From assembly GCA_020186115.1 (NCBI GenBank), contig WSYJ01000134.1, positions 62,001 to 126,000 of the forward strand: DNA of 64,000 nt, in the 5' to 3' direction. Under the pieces are notes generated by a model. It was given only the letters and a program-made list of their open reading frames with translations. It was not told the DNA's origin and did no database searches. The stretch comes from Histomonas meleagridis. Taxonomy: Eukaryota > Parabasalia > Tritrichomonadida > Dientamoebidae. Position numbers and translations under genes: made by a program. Below, piece by piece: positions 48,735 through 57,690 of this stretch (its first letter is position 1; every line of letters begins with the position of its first letter).

Positions 48735-48784
48735 CTATGCCAAATCCCGAGCGTCCAAGGACGCCTGCGTCCCATTTGTCATAG
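48735..48784. terminator. Hairpin between Maverick genes
   Basis: Imperfect inverted repeat. CTATG-C-CAAAT pairs with ATTTG-T-CATAG, with inner arms GCGTCC/GGACGC. It lies 40 bp after the amphipathic gene 2. It may mark transcript ends on either strand; the terminator role is a guess. Confidence 0.45.
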
Positions 48785-48833
48785 TTCATTCTCAAAAATT
48801 CATTGTAATTTGGGAAAATTTTCACATTTATTA

Positions 48834-49067
48834 ATGTCTGATAGCACGAGAGTGATCAAGACTTATTATGACAAAGAGCCAACAAATTTACCAACAATAG
48901 AAGAATAATCTGATTTAATAGATCCTTCTATTCAGTATATAAAGTTACCAAAACTAACTATTAATAATGCAATTTATTTTGAAAAATTATCAAATTATCC
49001 AATTGAAAGACAAAATAGTAGAATATATTCATCACCTTCTGATTTTTTATGGAATCAAAATAAATAA
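48834..49067 (+). pseudogene. Small Maverick ORF with in-frame stop
   Basis: 78 codons from ATG 48834 (MSDSTRVIKTYYDKEP...). A TAA follows NLPTIEE, after which the same frame stays open (SDLIDPSIQYIKLPKLTINN) to a stop at 49065-49067. One nonsense change would explain it. Family unknown. Confidence 0.45.
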
Positions 49068-49093
49068 AAAAATTAAAATCATTTTATTTTATT

Positions 49094-49561
49094 TTAGGCA
49101 CTCTTGAAAAGATCCTGCTTTAAATCAAAAGCAGATTGATGAGTTTTGTCTTTATGTTGACTATTAACGATTACATTATCTAGTAATGTACGATTAATTT
49201 CATCATTATATGACTCATAGATATATGGCGCATATAATCGTCCAAATTTACATTTCAATGGAAATAAGTCTATTTCTAAATAATGAACATTTTGATTTAT
49301 AAGTGGTTTCTTATTTTCAGTAATTGGAATTGATATGAATATTGGATTGTCAAAGAATTCTATTATTTCTCTTTGAATAAAATAAAAATCGGAAGAATTA
49401 CTATGTTTTATTATCATCCCAATTGGATTGATAATAAAATTGTTGTAATTTCCCATTTTATTATATTTAGGATCAAAGGATATTGCAACATCAATAGCAT
49501 CAAGATCCTTATTTTTGATATTATCTGCAATTTGAGCAATGGAAAAAATATTCGCATACAT
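49094..49561 (-). CDS. Maverick-associated protein, unknown
   Basis: 155 residues, complete. Mixed alpha/beta (DLDAIDVAISFDPKYNKMG, FIINPIGMIIKHSNSSDFYFIQ, HYLEIDLFPLKCKFGRLYAPYI), with no signal or TM. It lies inside the right terminal inverted repeat and converges with 48834-49067. I do not recognise the family; a minor capsid (penton-like) role is possible from its position but unsupported. Confidence 0.55.
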   Translation of the reverse strand: MYANIFSIAQIADNIKNKDLDAIDVAISFDPKYNKMGNYNNFIINPIGMIIKHSNSSDFYFIQREIIEFFDNPIFISIPITENKKPLINQNVHYLEIDLFPLKCKFGRLYAPYIYESYNDEINRTLLDNVIVNSQHKDKTHQSAFDLKQDLFKSA

Positions 49562-49641
49562 GAAGAAAAAATGAAGTGTTAATTTATAACAGTTATTTAC
49601 TATTTAAAATAAAGTTTGCCATGCATTCAAACAATATTCGT

Positions 49642-49836
49642 CGCTTTTTTTGACTATTAACCTCCTGGCAAAGATAAATTGTATAGGATAAATGTCCGAC
49701 CAAAGATAACCGGGGACAATTTGTGCTGGATATACGGGGTTTTTGATAGGTTTATGCGAAAAGTGGTGCTAAAAGTGCTATCGTTCCTATCAAAAAGTAA
49801 CGCGTTCTCTCAAAATTGAATGTGCATTCAAATTTT
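49642..49836. repeat. Right terminal inverted repeat of the Maverick relic
   Basis: Reverse complement of 43883-44074 over about 195 bp with small differences. The outer end is at CATTCAAATTTT. Confidence 0.88.
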
Positions 49837-50685
49837 CAGGGCAAAAAAAATATCCCAAAATCATTTGAGATTTCTGTAAACAAAAAATGTGATGTGTCAA
49901 AAAACGTTAATGATATTTACAAATATTTTTTCAATAAAAAATTTAAATATTTTATTAGTATATAACACTAGATATGTAACATTTAAAAACATTGTTTCAA
50001 AATGTTTTAATATATTATAATATATTAAGATATTTTGAATTTTTTTTTTTGATTTTTAATTCAATAGTTTATGTGATTTTTGAGTATAAAATGATCGACT
50101 TCTTTCAAATATATCTTTTAATATCTATAGGGAAATATGTTTTAATTTGTATAATTTTGATAACTATAATATCAAGTAATGATGTAATTTTAAAATTATG
50201 TATTGGCCCTTAAAATTTTTGAAATGCCAAATCCAAAATTTATAATTATGAAATGATTAAATCTGATAATTTTTTGATGCCATTTTTAATTTAAACATAC
50301 TAATTTTGGCATGAATGTCATATGTCATTCGTTTTGTTTAAATTAATTAGTATAATAAGACGAGTGCTACAGGTAATTCGTTTGGTGGTACGATGGTACA
50401 TTACAATATCATTCAATTGACCCATATCGTTACCCAAGTTGTTCGTATCGTTGCCCAAAACGGTTATATTCAGAAAATCATGTACGATATGGGTAAAACC
50501 GCTTTTATGTTGGGCTATCGTTACCCAAGGTGGTTTCATTCAGAAAATCATGTCCGATACAGGAAAAACCGCTTTTAGGTTATCTTTGGTTTTTAATTAA
50601 AATAAAAAGTGAATTTATTCAAACAGTAAAATTTTGGTGAGATGACTTCATTTTTGATATAAAGTATTGAATTCGGCTTTACCAA
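49837..50685. other. AT-rich flank with a tandem repeat
   Basis: No gene seen. It contains the 70-bp repeat at 50425-50577 and a GGGTTGGGTTGGGTT string near 50690. Confidence 0.45.
50425..50577. repeat. 70-bp tandem repeat (two copies plus a partial)
   Basis: Two copies share TATCGTT[AG]CCCAA, then ATTCAGAAAATCATGT and AAAACCGCTTTT. They start at 50446 and 50516. A partial TATCGTTACCCAAG precedes them at 50425. Confidence 0.8.
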
Positions 50686-51318
50686 TTGGTTGGGTTGGGT
50701 TGGGTTTTCATTATCCCTGTAGAATTGGGAAAGACTAGCATCATTACACTAGCTAACACATTGTCATTATCAAAAATCGAAACATTATCAAATTCATTTA
50801 TAAATATTTTATCTAAAATTTTAACGCAAATTTATATCATAGAAACAACAAATTCTTATGCAAATGCTGATCTAACAATTTCGAAAATTCTTCAGTATAA
50901 AATTAAAATTGTAAAATCATTTTCATTATATAAGTCATATACCTCTGATTCATACATGTTATCTGAATTTGGAACAAGTTATTTCTACACATTAACAAAA
51001 TTTGTATTTTATGAATATACTTTTCTGGTGTTTTCAACATATTATAGTTATTATTCCGATTTTTTCTTTATAAGTTCTAATAATAACTAAATTTATGACA
51101 AGCAATTTGATAATAATTTACTTATAGGTATCATATGTTGCGCAGTAGTTGTCGTGTTGCTAATCGTAGGCAATGTGGTGTTTCTATTTCGTAATAAACA
51201 AAACAAACTAAAAGAATCGAAAAAAAATGATTTACCAAGTGAAAATGATATGGAAATGGAAGAAATAGCACCACAACTTGCACAATTCACAAATAAAGAC
51301 AATGATCGATGGATTTGA
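50686..51318 (+). pseudogene. 3' end of a surface membrane protein gene
   Basis: The 50686-51090 frame is Ser/Thr/Tyr-rich extracellular-type sequence and ends in TAA. The same frame then continues with a strong transmembrane helix (LLIGIICCAVVVVLLIVGNV), a basic stop-transfer (RNKQNKLKESKK) and an acidic cytoplasmic tail to a stop at 51316-51318. This is the usual 3' architecture of trichomonad BspA- or Pmp-like type I surface proteins. The N-terminal repeats and signal peptide are missing and one stop interrupts the frame, so it is a relic. Confidence 0.6.
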
Positions 51319-51503
51319 TAAAAGATAAATATAATTTATGTAATCATTTTGATGGTAACATATGTTTTAATAAAAAAAATTTGCGTTTTTTAAATTGCGT
51401 TTTACATACAAATTTGCACTGCTGATGAAACTGTTTAAATATTCTTTCCATTTAATGACCAAGCATAGCTCAACATATTGTTTAGGGAATGTTGGGTTTG
51501 TAA

Positions 51504-51586
51504 AACTATTTTTATGTAACCATTTTTAGATGCTTTCATAAGTGATATATAATATTATTTTCAAAATATTAAATTAAACATTTTAT
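51504..51586 (-). pseudogene. Isolated ankyrin unit/spacer relic
   Basis: The minus strand reads TTTTGAAAATAATATT, then ATCACTTATGAAAGCATC and AAAAATGGTTACATAAAAATAG. These are the spacer motif followed by the first half of an ankyrin unit (LMKASKNGYIKI) like those at 5.7-13.2 kb. Part of the spacer and the second half of the unit are deleted. No DUF3447 gene is nearby. Confidence 0.65.
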
Positions 51587-51774
51587 AAGGCACAACATGT
51601 GAATTTTTTCAAAGCTTCTTTCATTTTACAATAAATATATAACTATTTAAATTTATTGGTGACTTCGATCAATCAGATTGAAAATAATGTAAAATATCCA
51701 TGAATAAGTTTCTAATTGATAAAACAGAGACACATACATACAAACATAATTTTGTTCTTTTTAATTAAATTAAT

Positions 51775-52635
51775 TTACAAATGCGTTCGATTATTTTTGA
51801 TTTGCGTTAATACCAAAATTAACGAAAGAAACAAAATAAAAAGTGAAATCATAAAATGTTCTTTTTTTGCTCTTTTTGTCGCTTTGTCGACTTCGCTTAT
51901 TCCGACTTCGTAGTTTGTAGAGGCTTTCTCAACTTCTTCTCTGATGACTCGGATTTTCTCGTTTTGCTCGCCGATCAGTGTATTGAATAGTTTATTCATT
52001 TGAGCGATTTCCTCCGCAACTCTTTCGGTCTGTGTGACAGTGTCGTGGAACTGCAGCATGTCGTCAACCACCGACTGATGCTCTAGGGCAAGTTTTCGTT
52101 TGAAGTCTGATGATATTTTTGGTTTTTCTTGTTCAATTCGAGTAAAATTATTTGTGGTGATAATCGGTAGTTTTTCATCAAGCTCTCTGTACTTAGTAAG
52201 ATACACCTGACGTTGGTTTTGCATGTAAGCAAAGTCTTTCCTAACTTTGTTAAGTGAATAATCAAGATATTGAAAAACACCAGAGCTATGTGTGATGGCA
52301 TCTCCTTTTATTCCAAGCTTGCCGGAATTTACGTCTTTAGCTAATTCGGTTATGAGCATTTCAACTTTTGAAATGGAATCTGATATTTGATTTGTGAAAA
52401 TTGTACGACTTTCATCTGTCATTGATGATTTAAGTGCAAGAACTGAACTATATTTGTCAACGTATGCATCAAAATTTTCTTCAATTGAGGAAGAAATTGA
52501 TGTTATGATTTCAGTGATCTTAAATGCGGCTTCATGAAAGTAATTACATGTTGACTTTTTTAAAGTTCTGGTAGCAGAGCCAACTGAGTCAAATTCGGAA
52601 AGATAGTGGTAGAATTCATTTGTTCTTTCAACCAT
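51775..52635 (-). CDS. Qa-SNARE (syntaxin-like)
   Basis: 286 residues. The N-terminal part (about 1-175) is helical, as in syntaxin Habc-type regions. The SNARE motif (about 195-255) has heptad hydrophobics and a central glutamine in LFNTLIGEQNEKIRVI, consistent with a Q-SNARE zero layer. A basic juxtamembrane stretch (KRAKKEHF) precedes a C-terminal transmembrane anchor (MISLFILFLSLILVL) and a short lumenal tail. It may be of the ER-Golgi syntaxin 18/Ufe1 type, but the subfamily is uncertain. It mediates membrane fusion with R- and Qbc-SNAREs. A GCCACTTTTTG initiator-like sequence lies about 15-25 nt before the ATG. Confidence 0.82.
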   Translation of the reverse strand: MVERTNEFYHYLSEFDSVGSATRTLKKSTCNYFHEAAFKITEIITSISSSIEENFDAYVDKYSSVLALKSSMTDESRTIFTNQISDSISKVEMLITELAKDVNSGKLGIKGDAITHSSGVFQYLDYSLNKVRKDFAYMQNQRQVYLTKYRELDEKLPIITTNNFTRIEQEKPKISSDFKRKLALEHQSVVDDMLQFHDTVTQTERVAEEIAQMNKLFNTLIGEQNEKIRVIREEVEKASTNYEVGISEVDKATKRAKKEHFMISLFILFLSLILVLTQIKNNRTHL

Positions 52636-52931
52636 TAATTAAAATTTACAAAAAGTGGCAAATTTTACTGCAAATATTAAAACGAATTTAATTATATTAA
52701 CTAATCATGATGTAATTGTTTTTTTTTTTTAACATAATTGTATTACTTTTGTTTCTTGTAAAAAATGTGAACCAATTACTATTTGTTTCTAAAATGTTCG
52801 AAATATCTATCAATTTGCAACATAAAAATTAATTTCAACAATTTTACACTTGTACGAATGGCTATTAAAAAGGCGTTGGTTACAATACATTCTTTTTATT
52901 CATTTTAAAACAAAACTTAGTTATAATTATT

Positions 52932-53237
52932 TCAGAAATAATTATCTGACCATGGTGATGATTCTTCAAAATCAAACGAAAAATCACATAAAGCTGGCCA
53001 ATCAACACAATCTGCATCATTTTCGTCATAATGAACCTGAGTGTCATCTTTTTCATAAAATGAAAGAGCATCATTCATACTTGGAGTTTGTGCATATTCA
53101 GGCTTGTTTATATTGTTGTTGACAGGCTCATTAATGAATGACATCTCATTTTTCTTATTTTGTCTTCTTTTTCTTATCATCTTAGCTCTCCTGACGTTGT
53201 ATGGTTGATCTGTTTCAATTATCTTTGATATCTCTTC
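52932..53237 (-). CDS. Unknown protein, C-terminal part (frameshifted gene)
   Basis: About 100 residues in the frame ending at 52932. The only available start is non-ATG (TTG near 53240), so the real start lies in the overlapping upstream frame (53215-53379). Basic (RRAKMIRKRRQNKK), then acidic, ending FSFDFEESSPWSDNYF. It shares an F-x-F-acidic motif with the ArfGAP and the UVR coiled-coil protein in this window. Confidence 0.4.
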   Translation of the reverse strand, partial: EEISKIIETDQPYNVRRAKMIRKRRQNKKNEMSFINEPVNNNINKPEYAQTPSMNDALSFYEKDDTQVHYDENDADCVDWPALCDFSFDFEESSPWSDNYF

Positions 53238-53379
53238 CAAGACTTAAGTAAGCTTCTTTTGTGAAACTTCCATGTTTTATGTTCATCACATAGGTTTTAT
53301 CATTAACTTGGAATGTAAGTGTGGATGGTTTTACATAATTTTGAAATCTTCTTCCCATGTATGCAGAAAGTGAGATCAT
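53215..53379 (-). CDS. Unknown protein, N-terminal part (frameshifted gene)
   Basis: 54 residues from ATG 53379 (MISLSAYMGRRFQNYVK, then TLTFQVNDKTYVMNIKHG). The pattern is of two beta strands and a helix (SFTKEAYLSLGRDI). The next 15 bases overlap the frame of 52932-53237, where DI-SKIIETDQPYN would continue. A one-base shift probably splits one gene of about 150 codons. Family unknown. Confidence 0.4.
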   Translation of the reverse strand: MISLSAYMGRRFQNYVKPSTLTFQVNDKTYVMNIKHGSFTKEAYLSLGRDIKDN

Positions 53380-54628
53380 ATTTTTATTTTGTCAAACTCA
53401 TACAACGTTTTAAAAATTTATATTTTGACAGTACCTATTTGCAAATTGGAACAAAATATTGATACGCAGAATATTTCCTTTCAGAAGAGCATTAAATTTG
53501 ACGTACCAAAAATCTGGTCCAAATCTTTTGACGCGTCAAAACCCAAAAAATGTCGACCTAAGATTAGATTATTCGAAATTAAGCGTCAACTCGTTCATTA
53601 GTATGATTGCAATTATCCAATTATTAAAGAAAACATTTTAAATTATGTTATCATTGATATTATATAGTTGATCATCTGATCTTGGAAATATGATATATCA
53701 ATATAAATTAAAAGACAAGTAATCCAAAAATGAAATTATAAATCTTTAAATAATTTCGGAAATTATTAATTCATATTACCTCATATTGATTCAATATTAT
53801 AATATATGTTAAATATCGCATATTGTTTTGTTAAAAATTTCAATTTTCCTGCTCGTTACTGAATAATATAGGAGAAATTATTTAAAAGATATCTTTCGTT
53901 GGTCACATGATTTTTGATCAAAAGATTCATAACTTTTTCTTAATAGTCATCAAAAAACCGTAAAATGGTCAGAAGTTTCTAAAATTCTGGGCTGAAATTT
54001 GAATTAGTTTCAATAATTTAAATGTGAGACATGTAAAATCACTTCACATTTTTATGTTTTTTTGAGCTTTACGAAGGATAAAGGCTAAAGAATGTGACGT
54101 TTTAGAAAACTTGCTTATAATTGATGAAGAAAAGTTGTAATAAGGATTTAGTGAAATTCGATCATCTCAAGTTAAAATTTTCATAAGAAACGCTTAATTA
54201 TCAATAAAAAAATGCGTATTTGGAATTTCCCGATTAAGTACATCATGAAACAAAACAATTATATGATGCCAAAAGAAAGAACATTTGCTGCTACGAATCT
54301 AATTTTGTTAACAATGAACTAAAGTAATTGGAATTATGAATCGCCAAGGCGAATAAGAGAATTTTTAATAAAGGTTACCGTTCTTATAGATATAAATGTA
54401 AAAAATAATTTGTATGAAATGATCAAGCATAAATAACTGTATGAAGTGTGAACTTAGACGTCTAATTCTAATGCGCATGCACTGTCACCCAATTTCACCA
54501 ACGCGGCATATATTTATATATATTTATGCCACATCACTGTCCGAAAGTTTTTTAGAATTTCCATAATAAGTCACATCACTTTTAATGTGTTAAAATTTGA
54601 ATGAAAAACGTTTGTGTATTTAAGGACT
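53380..54628. other. Long AT-rich gene-free region
   Basis: About 1.25 kb. The only frames over 60 codons (near 53389-53641) have no family features and are probably chance. No repeat or RNA is recognised. Confidence 0.45.
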
Positions 54629-55873
54629 TTACTTAGTCATCTTAACGTGCTTCGCGAATACATCCTTCATCTTCTTGTCGCTTCTGGATTGTACGTATTC
54701 AACGATCGTTTGCTTTTGATCCTTAGCCTTCATGTATGGGTCAGCACCATTTGTTAACATCCAATCAATAACAGTGTACATCTTTTTAATTGTTGATACG
54801 AAAGTCATTAACAAGGACTCTGTTGGCTTACCGCCAAATGTAGCAACCTTGTTCAAGTTGAAGCCCTTCTCAACTAACATTTCCATGATTTGTATAACCA
54901 CTTTTTCATCTGGACAATATACTAAATTTGTGGGTCCTAACTTTCCATCTTTATCGAATCTGTTAACATTTATGTTCTTGGTGAGTACAATACGGATAAT
55001 TTCGGGGTTGTTTGACATACATGCGTAATGTATTAATCCCATTCCATTTTGATTAGGATCAAGGTCAACAACTTGCATCTTTTCGCATAAGAGTCGAACT
55101 GTTTCGACACTGCGTTGGAAACATGCAAGGAAAAGAGCACTTTTGCCATCTGGTGCAAAATATTCTGGATTTTCTCCTGAGTCAAGAAGAATTGGAACAG
55201 CTTCGAATTGGTTATTGGTGATGGCAAGCATTAATGGTGTATAATTACGCTGATCTTTTGTTTCTTTGGATCCTTTTTGGATGAGAATTCTGAGGCACTC
55301 GATGTTCTTCTTCTTAATGGCTTGGTTAATACTGTTGTTGCGTTTGTTGGGTTCGGCATTAATATCAGCACCATTTGCAAATATGAGATTGAGAATTTCA
55401 GGATCACCGGCTTCGGATGCAAGGTAAATGAAATGCCAATCAACTGATGGGGTTTGAGCTGCTTCGGCTGGGTCAATAGAAAGAATATAAAAGGCAACTT
55501 CATAAGCGGCTGAACAACATGCATAGTGAAGTGGATGATAAGAAGCGGCACTTGCTGTACGTGTGTTGAACTTGTCTTTGTGAAGATTACATAAGAAAAT
55601 GAAGACTTCAAGGGAATCACAATATGCGGCTATGTGAAGAAGTGTGAGTTGGTTAATAGGAAGGGAAAGACCATAGTTGTTGTTGCCACTGGAATTAGTA
55701 GGATCATCGCAAAAGAGGTTACGAGGAAAGGCATAGTTAGATCCGGTATATTCATTAGGTTTCATTCCTTGAATAATACTCTTAAGACCATTGACATTGT
55801 TGTTTATGACGGCTTCTACGATTTTAGTTTGCCTAGGATCAGTTTGTTGGTTTCTATTTCCGTAGTAGCTCAT
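54629..55873 (-). CDS. Ankyrin repeat protein (uninterrupted)
   Basis: 414 residues with about 9 ankyrin repeats from about 70 to 400 (LTLLHIAAYCDSLEVFIFLC; HPLHYACCSAAYEVAFYIL; YTPLMLAITNNQFEAVPILLDSG; KSALFLACFQRSVETVRLLCE; MGLIHYACMSNNPEIIRIVL). The N-terminal 60 residues are helical. Unlike the DUF3447 loci, all repeats are in one frame with no spacers. It is also more GC-rich, so it belongs to a different ankyrin lineage. A general protein-interaction scaffold; the partner is unknown. Confidence 0.88.
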   Translation of the reverse strand: MSYYGNRNQQTDPRQTKIVEAVINNNVNGLKSIIQGMKPNEYTGSNYAFPRNLFCDDPTNSSGNNNYGLSLPINQLTLLHIAAYCDSLEVFIFLCNLHKDKFNTRTASAASYHPLHYACCSAAYEVAFYILSIDPAEAAQTPSVDWHFIYLASEAGDPEILNLIFANGADINAEPNKRNNSINQAIKKKNIECLRILIQKGSKETKDQRNYTPLMLAITNNQFEAVPILLDSGENPEYFAPDGKSALFLACFQRSVETVRLLCEKMQVVDLDPNQNGMGLIHYACMSNNPEIIRIVLTKNINVNRFDKDGKLGPTNLVYCPDEKVVIQIMEMLVEKGFNLNKVATFGGKPTESLLMTFVSTIKKMYTVIDWMLTNGADPYMKAKDQKQTIVEYVQSRSDKKMKDVFAKHVKMTK

Positions 55874-56401
55874 TGCAAAAATGGCAGGCGAACGTTAAAC
55901 AAAATTGTCAAAATTATGTGCAAATTGATAAATTTACAACGGCGGTTTGTTGGAACTAAAAAGTTGATGATAACCGTTAAATGTCGGCATATTTTGGTTG
56001 ATACTTTTCAAGGATTTAATTTCCCAATTTTCTCTTATAAACTTATAAGGTAAAATTGAACATTAAATATACTTTAATTGTTTTTTACAGATATACCAAA
56101 TTCTGAAAATCTGTTATGATATCGTCAAATCAATTCCATTTTAACAATGCTTAAATTTAGATCTATATTTTTGTTTATTATATAATTTTATTCTACTAAG
56201 AAAAAAATCGATTTATATGTTTTGCGAGAAACATTTGGAAAATAACTAAAAGCCAAATATTTTAAACTTTTTCCTTCAATTTTGTTATGTTATTAAACAA
56301 TGAATCGTAAAAAAATCAATTAGAAACAATAAAAAAAATCATTTTTTTGATTCTTACAACATTTCCAAAAACAAAAAACCACAATAATTCATTTTAACTA
56401 T
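55874..56401. other. Intergenic region
   Basis: 528 bases between the divergent ankyrin and tetraspanin genes. AT-rich, and nothing specific is seen. Confidence 0.4.
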
Positions 56402-56992
56402 ATGAGTACCGATTTATATTTAAGACTTATCATTGGGATATCAAATGGTATTATCATTCTTGTTGCTGTTGTTGGAGGATTCATCGCCTACAATAAATTT
56501 AAAGATGATGATTGGATAAATCTTTTTATTAATGATACGTTACTTCATGTTATTCTTGGCGTTGCTTCATTTAAAGTTATTGTTTGCATTGTTGGGTTTT
56601 TCTTAATTTGTTATGACAGCTTTAGCTGGAAATTATCATATCTTATACTTCTTATAGCTGTTGTACTTCTTGAAATTTCTCTCATAATTGTTACATGTCT
56701 TAATAAAAGATATTTTTTTGAAATTGTAAGAAAAAATTGGACCAACAATAATTTTGCTGATTTTGTTTTATCATTTGAGGATTATTTTAAATGTTGTGGA
56801 TTAGGTACTTTTCAAATTGGAGAAAGATGTGGATATAAATATAAAGTTACTATACCTCAAAAATGTAAGAAACCAATTGAAGACTTAATAAATACTAACT
56901 CTACTTCAACTTTAATTGGAATTTCCCTTCTGGTTGTGTTTGAAATAATTATTTTATTTTGTTCAATAATTCTTCTTCATTCGAATAGATAA
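56402..56992 (+). CDS. Tetraspanin
   Basis: 196 residues with four transmembrane helices (about 8-30, 46-70, 78-101, 171-193). The large extracellular loop lies between TM3 and TM4. It contains the diagnostic CCG (FKCCGLG), followed by a further Cys (ERCGY) and a Cys before TM4 (PQKCKKP), giving the four-cysteine tetraspanin pattern. Tetraspanins organise membrane microdomains, and in trichomonads they are linked to contact and exosomes. This one is short but complete. Confidence 0.85.
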   Translation: MSTDLYLRLIIGISNGIIILVAVVGGFIAYNKFKDDDWINLFINDTLLHVILGVASFKVIVCIVGFFLICYDSFSWKLSYLILLIAVVLLEISLIIVTCLNKRYFFEIVRKNWTNNNFADFVLSFEDYFKCCGLGTFQIGERCGYKYKVTIPQKCKKPIEDLINTNSTSTLIGISLLVVFEIIILFCSIILLHSNR

Positions 56993-57348
56993 TTAATTTA
57001 CCAAGTTTATTTTCATATCTAGTTTAAATTTTAACTTTATAAACATTTTTCAAAAAAATAGTTTTATTTAATGAACATATTTGCAAATCATTTTTCGTAT
57101 TTATAATAAATATAAAAGAAATGACAAATAAATATAATTTTTATTGGCAATTTGAATGATTATTTCATTGAATCAGAAATAAGTAATTATGTAATGATAA
57201 CTAAAACATATGGAATTCAAATATTGGAATAGCGGCCTTTAATCAAAACTATTTTACATATTTCATCTCACATTCTATACATATATTAATGTTAAACTGC
57301 ATCCAATACAGTGGTTAACCTATGAACAAAAAGTCAAACCACTCCCGC
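56993..57348. other. AT-rich spacer before the satellite
   Basis: 356 bases with no gene or RNA seen. Confidence 0.4.
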
Positions 57349-57594
57349 TTTTTGATCATTATTTAATCGTCCTGCTTCTGACTTTTTGATCATTATTTAA
57401 TCGTCCTACTCCTAACTTTTTGATCGCTATTTAATCGTCCTACTCCTAACTTTTTGATCATCATTTAATCGTCCTACTCCTAACTTTTTGATCATCATTT
57501 AATCGTCCTGCTCCTAACTTTTTGATCATCATTTAATCGTCATGCTCCTAACTTTTTGATCATTATTTAATCGTCCTGTTCCTAACTTTTTGAT
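57349..57594. repeat. 34-bp tandem satellite, about 7 copies
   Basis: Unit CTTTTTGATCATTATTTAAT plus CGTCCTGCTCCTAA. Copies differ by a few bases (CATTATT, CGCTATT, CATCATT; CTGC, CTAC, ATGC). It is located just 3' of the minus-strand UVR coiled-coil gene. Confidence 0.92.
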
Positions 57595-57690
57595 TCACTT
57601 GGCATTGAATACGTTTCTTAATTTTCAATTCACTTACACAAAAGTGCGCATAATACAAAAGCGACATCAACAGTAATGTTTACATTGTAT

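Larger units (their letters stand above)
43883..49836. mobile_element. Internally deleted Maverick/Polinton element (about 6 kb)
   Basis: Bounded by about 195-bp terminal inverted repeats. It encodes a packaging-type ATPase (broken at the P-loop), a capsid-like protein (split by a stop), two small Trp-rich amphipathic proteins, three uncharacterised proteins and an alien chromodomain ORF. Intact Mavericks are 15-20 kb and also carry protein-primed polymerase B, an integrase and a protease, none of which is present here. It is a non-autonomous, decaying copy. Confidence 0.85.

Noticed and set aside
53389-53641. Frames of 60-70 codons downstream of the 53-kb gene
   Set aside because: Short, compositionally random and overlapping each other.
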